The translations under genes were made by a program, and so were the position numbers. The notes beneath the pieces were generated by a model. The model made no database searches. It was not told where the DNA came from and worked only from the letters and a program-made list of their open reading frames with translations. This document shows positions 1-8,771 of a stretch of DNA of 20,642 nt, piece by piece. Source of the DNA: Candidatus Pacearchaeota archaeon (GTDB lineage: Archaea > Nanobdellota > Nanobdellia > Pacearchaeales > UBA284); assembly GCA_023511755.1 (NCBI GenBank), contig JAIMAW010000003.1, positions 1-20,642 on the forward strand, in the 5' to 3' direction. Positions within the stretch are counted from its first letter, which is position 1. Every line of letters begins with the position of its first letter.

Positions 1-2302
1 AACCAAACCATCTCAATTTCTTTTCTCTTGCTCGCCAAATTATAATTGCCACAATTATAACTACTACAATAACAAGCAAGATAGGCAATAAAGGCAAAGG
101 TCTTTTTGTTTCTGTTGTTGGGGCTTCTTCTTTTTCTTCCGGTGCCGGTGCACTAGGCATTGTTTCTTCAATTTCTTTCAAGAACAAGAATACTTTGCCA
201 TTTTCAATCTTCCGCAACAGAATCTCGAGCTCTGCAAGATTGTTTCCATCCAAATCAATCTGCTTTTTCTGACCAACGTTCAATAAAACTTGCAATGGAC
301 TAGACCATATCCATAAGATTACACTATCTTCGCTAATTTTTCCAATCTGTGCGATATGCTCTTTGCCTTTAACCCTAAACCTAAATACCTGAGCAAAACT
401 TCCTTCAAAACTTTTTCCCTCGCCAATATCGCCTAGATCTTGCGAGATATTTTCAGGAGCCTCTTCTGGCGCCCTACAATCTGCCGGACAGTTCAAATAA
501 CTCTCACGCCTCGAGTCACACTTGCCATCTCCGCAGACAGGAGGAATGTAGCCGCCCCCGCCACCACCTCCAGCGCCGCCACTTGTTTTCTCCTCGCCAA
601 AAATCCCAAAAATGCTAAAGTTAGTTAAGTTAGCAGAGATCGCATTTTTAGCAGTGTTCAAACTGTAATCTATCTTTTTCCAGTCACTCCCAGAATATTT
701 ATATAATCCTAAACTTCCTTCATCTTCTATATTTGCCAAATCAGAATTATCATAAAAGAAAGTTATGTTGACTTCAAGATTACTTGATGAATTCTCTATT
801 TCAAGGAACTTTCCGATGTGAGTCATTCCGCTAGGCGCCGAGCCTTGCATCGAAGCATGAGTCATCTGCATCGCGCCAACATGTTCAAAAGTTGTTTTAG
901 TGTTTTCAAAGGTGACATTCTCAAAAAAGTTGCTGTCGCTTAAATCATCAACTTTAAGATCAATGTCATTGCTCAACAACAAGTTAGTTATGTTATTGTT
1001 ATCTGTTTCTTTCAACTCAATCCCAACATCGCATCCAGAAATGTTATTGTTAAAGACAATATGCGAGCCTCCTCCGCCCCCTATTCCACTAAGATAAATG
1101 CCATGATCTCCGCCTGAAATCGAGTTTCCGGCTATAATGTTATAGTCACTCGAGCCTTCAAGCAAAATTTGCCATGGGTTTTCGCTTAAATTATTGTTTG
1201 CGATATTGTTGTAAGTAGAAGATGAAATTAAACGGATGCCCCTATTTCTGTTGTCATGAACATAGTTGCTATCAATCTCGTTTTGCGCAGAATTTGATAC
1301 AACGATTCCATCCTCGCCGTCATAAACTTCATTTGAATTAATATAATTTCCTTCTGAAAACTCTACAGAAATGCCTGTTTGGCAATCATGAACCTCGTTA
1401 TTATTGACATAGCTATCATATGTCTCATAAAGATATATCCCTATACTAAAATTAGAGACACTATTGTAAGTCACGTTATTTCTTTCGAGCGTTGAAGAGC
1501 TAGCAACCACTGAAATTCCAGGGACATTCGAATTGCCTTTCAAGAAGTTTCTTGTTATTAGATTATCATAAGAATCACCATCAAGCCAGATAGCAGCATC
1601 GTAATCTCCTGCTTCAATATAATTAAAAGAAATAGTATTGTGTGGGGCGTTGTTGAAGTAAATCGCATTTTCGCCGTTAGTAATACTGATATTATTCTTA
1701 CTTATGTTATTGTAAGAAGAACCGCTTTCCAAAGCAACTTGCATTCCGAGGTTATCCAAAATCGCATTATTGAAAATTGTGTTATTATGAGAATCGTAAA
1801 CATAAATTGCCTTGGCACTGCTATAACCAATAAAATTATTTTTTATAGAGACATTTTGGCTATTGCTCCACATAGCTATTCCATCACCAATACAGCTAGA
1901 AATGTTATTGTGCTCTATTATTATATTTCTCACACCAAGAAACATAAACCCATGGTCACAGTCAGTTATAATACAATTCCTTATAGTATTATTCTCTTTT
2001 CCTTCTAAGAGGATTCCATTGCTATCCATAGAACCACCCCCATCAATAGCATATCCTTGACAATCAAATATTTTATTGTTGAAGTTTGTCGGGTTGTCGA
2101 TGCAAATTCCTGGATAGTCAGAAATGTCCGCGCCGAGCCTAACTTCATTGTAAGTGTCATTATTCAATGCATTCCTACAGTCGATACAATTATAACAAGT
2201 AAAATAAGTTCCATTATCATCCTAGGCTTTAACATCCGCAATAGAAAAAATTAAAACGACTGCTAAAATTACTAATACCAAAACTAAAATTCCATGTCTC
2301 AT
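1..2302 (-). CDS. Beta-helix (NosD/PbH1-type) surface protein with C-terminal membrane anchor; partial, with in-frame TAG at codon 27
   Basis: I translated this frame by hand. From ATG 2302 it encodes a hydrophobic signal peptide (MRHGILVLVLVILAVVLIFS, then IADVKA), then TAG at 2222-2224, and then stays open without any stop to the left edge (about 740 codons). After the TAG comes a Cys-rich start (YFTCYNCIDC), then many roughly 22-residue turns rich in Asn-Asn and short hydrophobic strands (for example NNTIFNNAILDN, YNNISKNNISI), the pattern of right-handed parallel beta-helix NosD/PbH1 repeats. A beta-sandwich-like part follows, then a Gly-rich linker (548-580), a Cys motif CGDGKCDSRRESYLNCPADC (476-535), an Ala/Glu/Pro/Thr linker, one transmembrane segment (about 38-101) and a basic tail. 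The architecture suggests a cell-surface protein anchored outside the membrane; ligand or substrate is unknown. The next in-frame ATG after the TAG is at 2029 and would lose both the secretion signal and the Cys-rich start. It may be a pseudogene, a readthrough gene or a sequence error. Confidence 0.8.
2222..2224 (-). other. In-frame TAG codon at the signal peptide/mature junction
   Basis: The codons read GCC TAG GAT. The TAG falls immediately after the small-residue end of the predicted signal peptide (VKA) and before the mature sequence DDNGTYFTC. The frame continues open for more than 2.2 kb. Normal genes in this window (rrp4, the fourth pilin-like gene, Sec61-beta, the protein ending at 16517) terminate with TAG, so reassignment of TAG is unlikely. 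Confidence 0.85.
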
Positions 2303-2358
2303 CCTCTCTTTCTCTTTTTGTCCTCTTTTTTTTACTACTTTTCACAAAGAAAAAATTA

Positions 2359-2367
2359 TTTATAAAT
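2359..2367 (-). promoter_or_regulatory. TATA box of the beta-helix protein gene
   Basis: TTTATAAAT lies about 60 bases upstream of ATG 2302 on the minus strand, which puts transcription start near 2337 and gives a leader of about 35 bases. A purine-rich GAGAGG directly precedes the ATG. The promoter looks intact, so the interrupted gene may still be transcribed. Confidence 0.55.
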
Positions 2368-2418
2368 CTTTCTTAGTTTCTTGTATTTTTTTATTCATTT
2401 TTTCTTCTCGTTTCCTTA

Positions 2419-3657
2419 TTATTCTTTGATTTCCCTTTCAATTCTTGCAAGTTCGTTCAACTTGGCAAGTCTTTCAGCGCCAACAATGCCACACTTAATA
2501 AAAGGAATTCGCCATCCAACAGCGAAATGCGCCAAAGCATTGTCAAGAGTCTCGCCAGAACGATGGCTTATGATTGTAACAATGTCATTTTTCTTTGCCA
2601 AGTCAATTGTTCTTTTCGTTTCGAGCAACGAGCCTACTTGATTTGGCTTTATAATTACAGCATTAATTGCTTTCTCCCTGATAGCTTTTTCAAGCCGCTC
2701 GGCTCTTGTACAAATCAAATCGTCGCCAACAACAAAACAATTTTTTAGCCTTCTCAGCACGTTGCCGAAACCTTTGAAATCCTCGCCGTGCATCGGATCT
2801 TCAATATAACTTAAGTTATACTTCCTAGCCATATCAACAATAAACGCAGAATTTTCCTCTGGCGAGAGATTTTTTTGTTTGATTGTTGCCGAGAGATTAT
2901 TGTAACGATATCGCAATCCGGTCCACAAAGTTGTTGCCGCGCAATCCAAGCCAATGCCAAGGGAAACATTAAACTTGTCCTGGACAAGATTTCTCACAGA
3001 ATCCGCCAGAGCCAAGGTGGTTTCGCAATCAAGAGTCGTTGCAAAAGCATTTTCATCAGTAAGCTTGCCTTGCCATTCTAAATCCCTCGTTTCAAGAACC
3101 TTTCTCGCTTCCTTGTAAGCGCTCTCGTTAATGAACTTAGCCTCGAAGAAGTTAGTGCCTCGTGGAATAAAAAGAAACTCTTGCCAATCTACTTTCTTGC
3201 TTTGTTTTACATGAAAGCCGCCACCAATGGCATTACCTACAGGCATCGGCATGAAAGGCTGCTTGCCATTAATCAACAACTGCCACAATTCCATTTCTCG
3301 AGTTAAAGCAACAAGTTTCAAAATTGCTGTTTCTAAAGTATATAAAGCATTTCCCCCAATGAACTCTAAACTCTTCGTGTAATCTTGCTCTCTTACAATT
3401 GCCTCGACCTTTTCCAAATCCTCGAAAGTTTCGAAAGAAACTTTCTCGTTAATTAGTTTTCTCCCAAGAACATTCAAGAACGAGATTGAAAAGTCAATTC
3501 CTCGAGCTGAAACATCTCTTACTTCATACTTGCCTTTCGAAGCTCCACTGGGGGCGCTGGCTGTAACTTTCTTGTCACCGCAAGAAGCAATTACCTCTAT
3601 TGTCGCCTCTTTTCTCGAATTAAGAATCTTGCGTGCGCTTAGGCTGTTAAGATTCAT
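2419..3657 (-). CDS. eno: Enolase (phosphopyruvate hydratase), divergent
   Basis: Enolase converts 2-phosphoglycerate to phosphoenolpyruvate in glycolysis/gluconeogenesis. The 412-residue protein has the family signature blocks in order: ARKILNSRKEATIEV near the N-terminus, the SGASKGKYE loop with the Mg-binding Ser, GNAIGGGFHV with the catalytic His, WQEFLFIP with the Glu, LTDENAF, metal ligands in GLDCAATT, YIEDPM and VVGDDL, the catalytic Lys in IIKPNQVGS, SHRSGE, and the last Lys in IKCGIVGAER. Length is close to the usual 410-430. Several normally strict blocks are altered (canonical SRGNPT reads SRKEAT, and KTGAPARSER reads KCGIVGAER), though catalytic residues appear kept. An in-frame GTG at 3666 would add three residues; ATG 3657 is preferred because a TATA box sits about 26 bases upstream, making the mRNA essentially leaderless. 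It follows rpoK, as in many archaeal rpoK-eno-rpsB clusters. Confidence 0.93.
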   Translation of the reverse strand: MNLNSLSARKILNSRKEATIEVIASCGDKKVTASAPSGASKGKYEVRDVSARGIDFSISFLNVLGRKLINEKVSFETFEDLEKVEAIVREQDYTKSLEFIGGNALYTLETAILKLVALTREMELWQLLINGKQPFMPMPVGNAIGGGFHVKQSKKVDWQEFLFIPRGTNFFEAKFINESAYKEARKVLETRDLEWQGKLTDENAFATTLDCETTLALADSVRNLVQDKFNVSLGIGLDCAATTLWTGLRYRYNNLSATIKQKNLSPEENSAFIVDMARKYNLSYIEDPMHGEDFKGFGNVLRRLKNCFVVGDDLICTRAERLEKAIREKAINAVIIKPNQVGSLLETKRTIDLAKKNDIVTIISHRSGETLDNALAHFAVGWRIPFIKCGIVGAERLAKLNELARIEREIKE

Positions 3658-3678
3658 ACATAGCACAAAAAAACAGAA

Positions 3679-3687
3679 ATATAAAAA
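3679..3687 (-). promoter_or_regulatory. TATA box of eno
   Basis: On the minus strand this reads TTTTTATAT. Its centre is about 26 bases before ATG 3657, the expected distance from an archaeal TATA box to the transcription start, supporting a leaderless eno mRNA and a promoter separate from the upstream operon. Confidence 0.6.
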
Positions 3688-3724
3688 CCTATCCTCGCCT
3701 CTTCTTCATCCCCTACTCGTCCAT

Positions 3725-4138
3725 TTATTCCTCGCCAAGCTCCTCAGTCTCTGCCCCCTCTATTTCCTCCACTATTGCCTCCTCTGTCAACTCTTCTTCC
3801 TCCATCTCTCTTTCTTCTTCCTCTACTTTTGCTTGCTCCTCTGGCACCTCTGCGCTCTTTGGTTCCGGCCTCTCCGTTTTCTCTACCTTGATTATCTCCC
3901 TGGGCTCAAAAGTTTTCTTCTCGACTTTCTTTGGTAAGGGCCTCTTGACAGTTATTGGCAGAACTCCTGCTTCAAACTCTATTTCAGCAATCTTTATGGG
4001 ATCGAAATTCAGCGACTCAAGTTTTTCTTGCTCGATTTTTAGCAAGATAGGGGCGTTGGCACTAATCTGTAATGCTCTCGCTCCGAGAATTCTCGCTTTC
4101 TCGTATTTCGTGTATTGCTCAGGGTCAAATTTCTCCAT
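3725..4138 (-). CDS. rpoK: DNA-directed RNA polymerase subunit K (Rpb6 family) with long acidic C-terminal extension
   Basis: RpoK (archaeal homologue of Rpb6/bacterial omega) helps assemble and stabilise RNA polymerase. The diagnostic blocks are [20 protein letters not shown] and [20 protein letters not shown], followed by a basic RRPLP-like end (KRPLPKK). Family members are usually about 60-90 residues; this one is 137. The extra roughly 65 residues are a low-complexity, very acidic tail rich in Glu (for example [15 protein letters not shown]). An in-frame TTG at 4150 is a possible earlier start, but ATG 4138 with GGAGAA just upstream is simpler. It lies 38 bp after rrp42 and is probably the last gene of the psmA-exosome transcript, with eno beyond it from its own promoter. 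Confidence 0.92.
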   Translation of the reverse strand: MEKFDPEQYTKYEKARILGARALQISANAPILLKIEQEKLESLNFDPIKIAEIEFEAGVLPITVKRPLPKKVEKKTFEPREIIKVEKTERPEPKSAEVPEEQAKVEEEEREMEEEELTEEAIVEEIEGAETEELGEE

Positions 4139-4176
4139 TTCTCCTAGCAATTCCTCTAATTTATATGAAATATTGC

Positions 4177-4977
4177 TTATTTCAGTTGTCTCAAAATTTT
4201 TTCGTGGACTTTTTTTGCCTCTTTCATGGCTATGGCAAGAACCTCGGTAATCTCGCGCTCCTCCAGGGGCTCGTCGCCTGCCTTTTGTAGAGCGTGGATG
4301 AAAACCTCGTCCTTATCAAAAGTCATAGCCACTGTTATTCTTGCCTTGGCCGCTTCCTCTTCAGCCACTGTCGGATCAAGTAGGAAGCTCTCCCCAACTT
4401 TGTAAAAGGTCATTACTATAGGCATGTTCTTCAAGGGCAGTTTCTTGTCCGTAAGCTCGCCGTACTGCACCTTGTCTTCCTTGAGCTCTGGAAAAACAGC
4501 TTCGTGAAGCGCTGCTATTACTGCTATCGCGCTTGCATCAATCAAATTACCATCATCATTTATTGGGTAAATATCAACAAACACAGTCCATACAAGCTCG
4601 CCTGCCTTGACACACAGTTTTTTGAGGTCAATATACCCGCTTTCTCTCAGGCTTCTATCAACGATTCTCGCCATCTCTATTGCCTGTATGTCGGGCGGTC
4701 CCATCTCGAACTTTTCAGATGCGAGTGGCCATAATTCGACAGTCACAATTAATGCTCCGTCTTCGGGCGAATCGACAAAAGGCTCCCCAACCCCGAGTTT
4801 TATACCCGCAACAACCTCTGTATCGCCAATTTTTACACGGGCGCTTCCTTCTGCTTTCTTGGATATGCCCAGCTCTATCTCGAAGGGCCTCATCTCCAGA
4901 AGCCCTCGCCCGTCCATTCTCTTACCTTCCTTAATCATTTCTTCTATTTTCTTTTTCGTTAATCCTGCTATTTCCAT
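4177..4977 (-). CDS. rrp42: Exosome complex subunit Rrp42
   Basis: Non-catalytic RNase PH-like subunit that alternates with Rrp41 in the hexameric ring of the archaeal RNA exosome (3'-5' RNA degradation and tailing). The 266 residues include the family N-terminus [38 protein letters not shown], a central [18 protein letters not shown] block and [14 protein letters not shown]. Length matches archaeal Rrp42 (about 260-275). The start is seven bases after the rrp41 stop, and the Shine-Dalgarno GGAGG lies in the end of rrp41, so translation is probably coupled. Rrp41, Rrp4 and SBDS upstream complete the standard archaeal exosome operon. Confidence 0.96.
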   Translation of the reverse strand: MEIAGLTKKKIEEMIKEGKRMDGRGLLEMRPFEIELGISKKAEGSARVKIGDTEVVAGIKLGVGEPFVDSPEDGALIVTVELWPLASEKFEMGPPDIQAIEMARIVDRSLRESGYIDLKKLCVKAGELVWTVFVDIYPINDDGNLIDASAIAVIAALHEAVFPELKEDKVQYGELTDKKLPLKNMPIVMTFYKVGESFLLDPTVAEEEAAKARITVAMTFDKDEVFIHALQKAGDEPLEEREITEVLAIAMKEAKKVHEKILRQLK

Positions 4978-4984
4978 CTTAACA

Positions 4985-5704
4985 TTACTCCTCCTTGACT
5001 TTCTTCAGCGCTTGCTTCTGAATCTCAACAATTTTTTTGCAGGTCTTCTTGCCCAAAGCTATCGCTTCTTTTAACTCGTCCAAAGTAACCTTTCCGTCGA
5101 GCTGCAGAAGGCTCAACTTGTTTGCCCTTGAGAGTATGGCCATCGGGATGTCGGTTGCTGCTTTTATCTCCTTTCCGTCTTTCTTAATTTTGTAGTCCTC
5201 TTCTTCCTTGGTTATATCTGCGACAATAGCATCGCCTATTTTTCCTATAGATACTGCGCTCACAAGCTCAGTCATCGGCACTCCGGCATGAGCCAGAGCC
5301 AAGGAAGCAGCATTTATGCCGGCACATCTCGTGCTCGCATCTGCTTCTATAATCAGAATATAGACATCGATTACAGCATTTGGGAAAGCTTCGAGCTTCA
5401 GCACAGGAGATAATGCGCTTGTGGTTACATAAGATATCTCGGTGCTCCTTCTGCTCGGCCCAGGTCTTTTTCTTTCTGCTACACTGAACGGCAACATGTC
5501 ATAATAACACCTCAACAGACATTTCTCTGGGTTTTGCAAATGCTGCGGGTGCAATTGCCTAGGCCCATATACTGCTGCTATTGCCCTCGAGCTGCCAAAC
5601 GAGAACATCGCCGAGCCATCAGCCCTCTTTACCACTCCGACTTTTGCCTCTATCTTTCTTGTTTCATCATACTCTCTTCCATCTGGTCTTTTGTAAGTCG
5701 CCAT
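4985..5704 (-). CDS. rrp41: Exosome complex exonuclease subunit Rrp41
   Basis: Catalytic RNase PH-type subunit of the archaeal exosome, a phosphate-dependent 3'-5' exoribonuclease when paired with Rrp42. Visible blocks: KRPDGREYDETRKIEAKVGV at the N-terminus, RAIAAVYGPRQLHPQH, the RNA/phosphate-binding region KRPGPSRRSTEIS, EADASTRCAGINAASLALAH, VSIGKIGDAIVADI, and ATDIPMAI containing the Asp expected at the active site. At 239 residues it has normal length. The stretch between KEEEDY and ATDIPM carries a short Lys-rich insertion (KIKKDGKEIK) compared with typical members, next to the active-site Asp. It sits nine bases after rrp4. Confidence 0.96.
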   Translation of the reverse strand: MATYKRPDGREYDETRKIEAKVGVVKRADGSAMFSFGSSRAIAAVYGPRQLHPQHLQNPEKCLLRCYYDMLPFSVAERKRPGPSRRSTEISYVTTSALSPVLKLEAFPNAVIDVYILIIEADASTRCAGINAASLALAHAGVPMTELVSAVSIGKIGDAIVADITKEEEDYKIKKDGKEIKAATDIPMAILSRANKLSLLQLDGKVTLDELKEAIALGKKTCKKIVEIQKQALKKVKEE

Positions 5705-5713
5705 TTTTTTCTC

Positions 5714-6523
5714 CTAGTTTTTCTTTCTTTCCTTCCTCTCTCCCCTCTCCTTTACTTCATACGCCTCTTTATTCTCACTTTTCCTTTCCTTATGCAAAAA
5801 TTCCTTGACCTTTTCTGTCAGTCCTTCTATAAAAGGCTTCCTGGCGATAAGTTCTATTGCTTTCTTCGCAAGAATCTCCCCCTCCACATTCCGGCCCTTG
5901 ATCCATATCACCCCATTTTGTCCAACAATGATATTACAACCTGTTTCATCTTTTATAATGTTAATCATGCTCCCCTCTCTCCCTATCACCCTGGGCACTC
6001 TTGTGGGGTTTATTTTAATTAGCATCCCCCCCTCTAATTTCCTTAGGCCTTTTTCTCTCATAGTTAAATCTATTCCTCTTGCTTTTATAGCCTTTATTTT
6101 CGCCACGAGGGCATCTTTGAAAGTGTAATACTCTGTTAAATCTTTTTTGTTTACATAACCACCGCATTCAGTCACGCTCAAAAAACCTAGGTGTGGCGCA
6201 AGTATATCTACAATCCATCCATTGAAGGTTACATCTATGACCTGCCCTATGACCGTGTTGCCCACTCTCGGAATGTACACCCCGCTCAAGGGGATTACCT
6301 TAACAATCTTGTCTGTCTTCTCAAAAAGCCCGAACCTTGCTGCTACAATATCCTGCCCCTCTCTCCTCGTGCCCTCGCCAGGCAAGAAACCCGAACCAGA
6401 AGCTATCACCTCGCCAGGGACAACCACAATTCTTTCTTTCTCTTTATTTTCCTCCGCTGATCTCTCCTCCAATTTCGTTTCTTTCTCTTTCTTTTCCTCT
6501 CTTGTTTCTTTTTTTTCGGTCAT
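5714..6523 (-). CDS. rrp4: Exosome RNA-binding cap subunit Rrp4
   Basis: Rrp4 forms the RNA-binding cap on the Rrp41/Rrp42 ring. In order: a charged, Glu/Lys-rich N-terminal tail (residues 1-31), the N-terminal domain starting VVVPGEVIASG, an S1 domain (about 87-160, GNTVIGQVIDVTFNGWIVDI), a KH-type domain with VPRVIGREGSMINIIKDETG (about 172-195), and a charged C-terminal tail of about 30 residues. The core matches the usual 230-250 residue protein; both charged tails are extra. It ends in TAG. No Csl4 (the alternative cap protein) is encoded in the window. Confidence 0.95.
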   Translation of the reverse strand: MTEKKETREEKKEKETKLEERSAEENKEKERIVVVPGEVIASGSGFLPGEGTRREGQDIVAARFGLFEKTDKIVKVIPLSGVYIPRVGNTVIGQVIDVTFNGWIVDILAPHLGFLSVTECGGYVNKKDLTEYYTFKDALVAKIKAIKARGIDLTMREKGLRKLEGGMLIKINPTRVPRVIGREGSMINIIKDETGCNIIVGQNGVIWIKGRNVEGEILAKKAIELIARKPFIEGLTEKVKEFLHKERKSENKEAYEVKERGERKERKKN

Positions 6524-6566
6524 CTTTTTTTCCTGTTTTTCTACTTTTTAAATTTAATCATAACTT

Positions 6567-7259
6567 CTAATCTTTTATCTCCTCTGTAAGAGCCGAGCCG
6601 TGTGTTATAGCATTAAGTTTGTCATAAAACTCGAGTTGCATGCCCGCAGGCAGGTCAATTATGCAGGAAAAGCTGCCATCGCTGAGCCACTCTTCCTTAA
6701 CTTTGTTGAATTTCTGGAATAACCCATAGGCCTTGCCCGTATGGGCTGCAGGGATAGTCACTTTTAGTTTTATTGTAGCTATCTTTATAGGCATCTTTGC
6801 TTCTATCTGCTTAATTATCAGCAAGGCTTGCTCATCAACGCTCCTTGTTTCATCTACTCGAGCCCCGACTTCCTTGAGCACAGACAAAATCCTGTCCGCA
6901 GTGTATGGCGCCTTTGTCCTAGGGTCAATGCAATTCCTTGCAAGAAAGTCAACGATTTGCCTTAGTTTCGCTTCTCTTTCTTTATCCCTGTACTCCTGGG
7001 GCAGCAGAATCTCTCCGTCAGTTATAATTTTGGCAGCTATCTCATTCACATCCTCGGTGCCGAAAGCATCTTTGATGTCAGAAGCCGAAGCCTTGAAGCC
7101 TTTTTTGTAATCGCTGAAAACAGTATTTATCGCTAAAATATCTCTCACATTTGCGGCATTTGCCATCCTTTTCTTTTTCAGCTCGATTGCCTTGTCACAG
7201 TCAACTATGACCTCGAAAGGTTTTCCTTTTGCCTTGATACGCGCTACGACATCAACCAT
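6567..7259 (-). CDS. sdo1: Ribosome maturation protein SBDS (Sdo1)
   Basis: SBDS-family protein; in eukaryotes it acts with EFL1 to release eIF6 from 60S subunits, and archaeal members are thought to act in large-subunit maturation. The 230 residues show the family core: VVARIKAKGKPFEVIVDCDK, the FYSH-domain FSDYKKGFKAS segment, DGEILLPQEYRDKERE, the helical middle domain with NCIDPRTKAPYTADRI, and the C-terminal ferredoxin-like domain starting MPIKIATIKLKVTIP. Length is normal. It is next to rrp4 in almost all archaeal exosome clusters, and that order is kept here. Confidence 0.96.
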   Translation of the reverse strand: MVDVVARIKAKGKPFEVIVDCDKAIELKKKRMANAANVRDILAINTVFSDYKKGFKASASDIKDAFGTEDVNEIAAKIITDGEILLPQEYRDKEREAKLRQIVDFLARNCIDPRTKAPYTADRILSVLKEVGARVDETRSVDEQALLIIKQIEAKMPIKIATIKLKVTIPAAHTGKAYGLFQKFNKVKEEWLSDGSFSCIIDLPAGMQLEFYDKLNAITHGSALTEEIKD

Positions 7260-7333
7260 TTTAGAAAAAATGAATCCCCCAATAATCTACTGATTTGGAA
7301 TAATCTTGTTTATTTTGTTTAATTTCGGTAATT

Positions 7334-8056
7334 TTATTTCACATATTTGGCCAATTCGCTCCCATGCAACCTTTTCGCCTTTTTGTCCGTTGTGCTAACG
7401 AATGCTGCTTCAAAGCGCTCGATGTTGAACCCTTTGCCGAGAACTTTCTTGAAGATATTCAGAGAGAGTTTTATTGCCTGCTCTATCGTAAGGTTTTCTT
7501 TATAGCTTTCCTGTAATAACTCCTTGATCCTTTCATCATTTTCGCCTATCGCGCTTGCCTTGTAGCCGAGATAATTCCCTGTTACATCACTTACATACAC
7601 TTTTTTTGCGTCATCCCTGTTGACGCCCGCCATCATCACAGCTATACCAAAAGGCCTCGCGCCAGCATACTGCGTGGCTGATTGCTGTATGTTCGCCACT
7701 TCTTTAATTACAGACTCGGTATCAATCGGCTGGTCGTAAGTAACTCTGTGCTGCTGGGCCACGACCTGTGAGTGTTCAAGCAACACTCTGGCGTCGCTCA
7801 ACACGCCCGCGGCAGTTGCTACAATATGCTCATCAATTTCCCATATTTTCAAGCTCGCTTCTGGAACAAGTAAAGGATCGCCGAGCCTCTTGTCCGCGAT
7901 AATGAGGACACCATCACTGCACAATATGCCTATGCTCGCGCTTCCCAATCTTACTGTTTTTTCTGCATATTCCACCTGCAGAATCCTTCCATCGGGGCTG
8001 AACATAGTTGCAGCTCTGTCATATCCCATAACTCTATGTTGCATCTCCATTTCCAT
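7334..8056 (-). CDS. psmA: Proteasome subunit alpha
   Basis: Non-catalytic alpha subunit forming the outer rings and gate of the archaeal 20S proteasome. The N-terminal family signature is MGYDRAATMFSPDGRILQVE, followed by YAEKTVRLGSASIGI, a DKRLGDPLL segment, and ARPFGIAVMMAGVN. At 240 residues it has normal length and ends without the long acidic tail of some homologues. In-frame Met codons at positions 1, 3, 5 and 10 leave the exact start uncertain; Met1 is kept because GGAGA lies upstream. It heads the exosome operon. The catalytic beta subunit is not in the window. Confidence 0.95.
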   Translation of the reverse strand: MEMEMQHRVMGYDRAATMFSPDGRILQVEYAEKTVRLGSASIGILCSDGVLIIADKRLGDPLLVPEASLKIWEIDEHIVATAAGVLSDARVLLEHSQVVAQQHRVTYDQPIDTESVIKEVANIQQSATQYAGARPFGIAVMMAGVNRDDAKKVYVSDVTGNYLGYKASAIGENDERIKELLQESYKENLTIEQAIKLSLNIFKKVLGKGFNIERFEAAFVSTTDKKAKRLHGSELAKYVK

Positions 8057-8131
8057 TCTAAAAAAAGCGATAATCTCCTTTTTCTTTGATCTGCTTTATC
8101 TTTTCTCTCCTTCCATAAAAAAGATGGAATA

Positions 8132-8139
8132 TTTATAAA
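8132..8139. promoter_or_regulatory. Palindromic TATA box between psmA and the pilin-like operon
   Basis: TTTATAAA is its own reverse complement. It lies about 25 bases upstream of ATG 8161 on the plus strand, implying a leaderless first pilin-like mRNA. On the minus strand it would place psmA transcription start near 8110, giving a leader of about 50 bases. One box could therefore serve both directions. Confidence 0.55.
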
Positions 8140-8160
8140 GCTTTCTAACATAAAAGAATT

Positions 8161-8727
8161 ATGGAAAAGAGGTGGCGATTCGCACAAACCGGGAAAAGCA
8201 AAAGTAACAAAAAAGCCCAGGTTATGGGCATGCCTTTCCAGTTTATCTTTGCAATAATCCTTATAGCAATAACAATTTTTGTCGGATTTTATATTATAAG
8301 GTATTTCCTCAGGGCTGCGGAGACAGCGAACATCAACTCCTTTGTAGTCAATTTTCAACAAAATGTCGAGGGTGTATGGCAACAGCACGAGGAAGCCTCA
8401 AAGCTCCTCGACCTTGACTTCAGCAAGAACTTCAACTATGTCTGTTTCGTAAATAGGGGCAACTGCAATCTCAAGGAAGGAACCATCCCCAGTGACTTAT
8501 GTTCAAATACTGTCCCCATCTGGAGCAACACGAATAGGGATAATATGTTTCTTTATCCGGGCGGCAAAGCCGAAGCGTACAAGGCAAAAACAGCTTGGCA
8601 TATCAAGTGTGGTACCAGGGAATGCTTGAATGTAACCAAAACAATATGCTTCCCTGTTGAAGAAGGCAAGGTCAAGATAAGGCTAGTAAAAGAATCTGGC
8701 GAACCGGTCAAACTCGCCAAGCCCTAA
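8161..8727 (+). CDS. Pilin-like membrane protein with class III signal peptide (NKKAQ)
   Basis: 188 residues: a short basic N-terminus, the motif SNKKAQ at about residues 16-21, then the hydrophobic helix FQFIFAIILIAITIFVGFYI, then an external domain with six Cys. A basic stretch ending in Ala-Gln directly before an N-terminal hydrophobic helix is the layout of archaeal class III (type IV pilin-like) signal peptides cleaved by a prepilin peptidase, usually at Gly/Ala before Gln. This suggests a pilin or pseudopilin on the cell surface. It is the first of a five-gene run and is probably leaderless. No prepilin peptidase or assembly ATPase is in the window, so the assignment rests on the N-terminus. 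Confidence 0.72.
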   Translation: MEKRWRFAQTGKSKSNKKAQVMGMPFQFIFAIILIAITIFVGFYIIRYFLRAAETANINSFVVNFQQNVEGVWQQHEEASKLLDLDFSKNFNYVCFVNRGNCNLKEGTIPSDLCSNTVPIWSNTNRDNMFLYPGGKAEAYKAKTAWHIKCGTRECLNVTKTICFPVEEGKVKIRLVKESGEPVKLAKP

Positions 8728-8771
8728 CCATACAACATACAATCCCATACTCCATAACAAACAAGGAAAAA

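Noticed and set aside
1640..2060. Two overlapping plus-strand frames
   Set aside because: They are the complement of the Asn-rich beta-helix repeats on the minus strand; no start signals or family features.
2222..2224. Reassigned TAG coding for pyrrolysine
   Set aside because: Several ordinary genes here end in TAG (for example at 5714, 12393, 16517 and 18059), and no pyl genes are visible. Kept only as an open question about one gene.
3530..3937. Plus-strand frame rich in Leu, Phe and Ser
   Set aside because: It is the complement of the Glu/Lys-rich tail of RpoK and the start of enolase, which explains its composition.
7951..8388. 145-residue minus-strand frame
   Set aside because: It overlaps the start of psmA and the opposite-strand pilin-like gene, both with clear family features; no motif in its translation.
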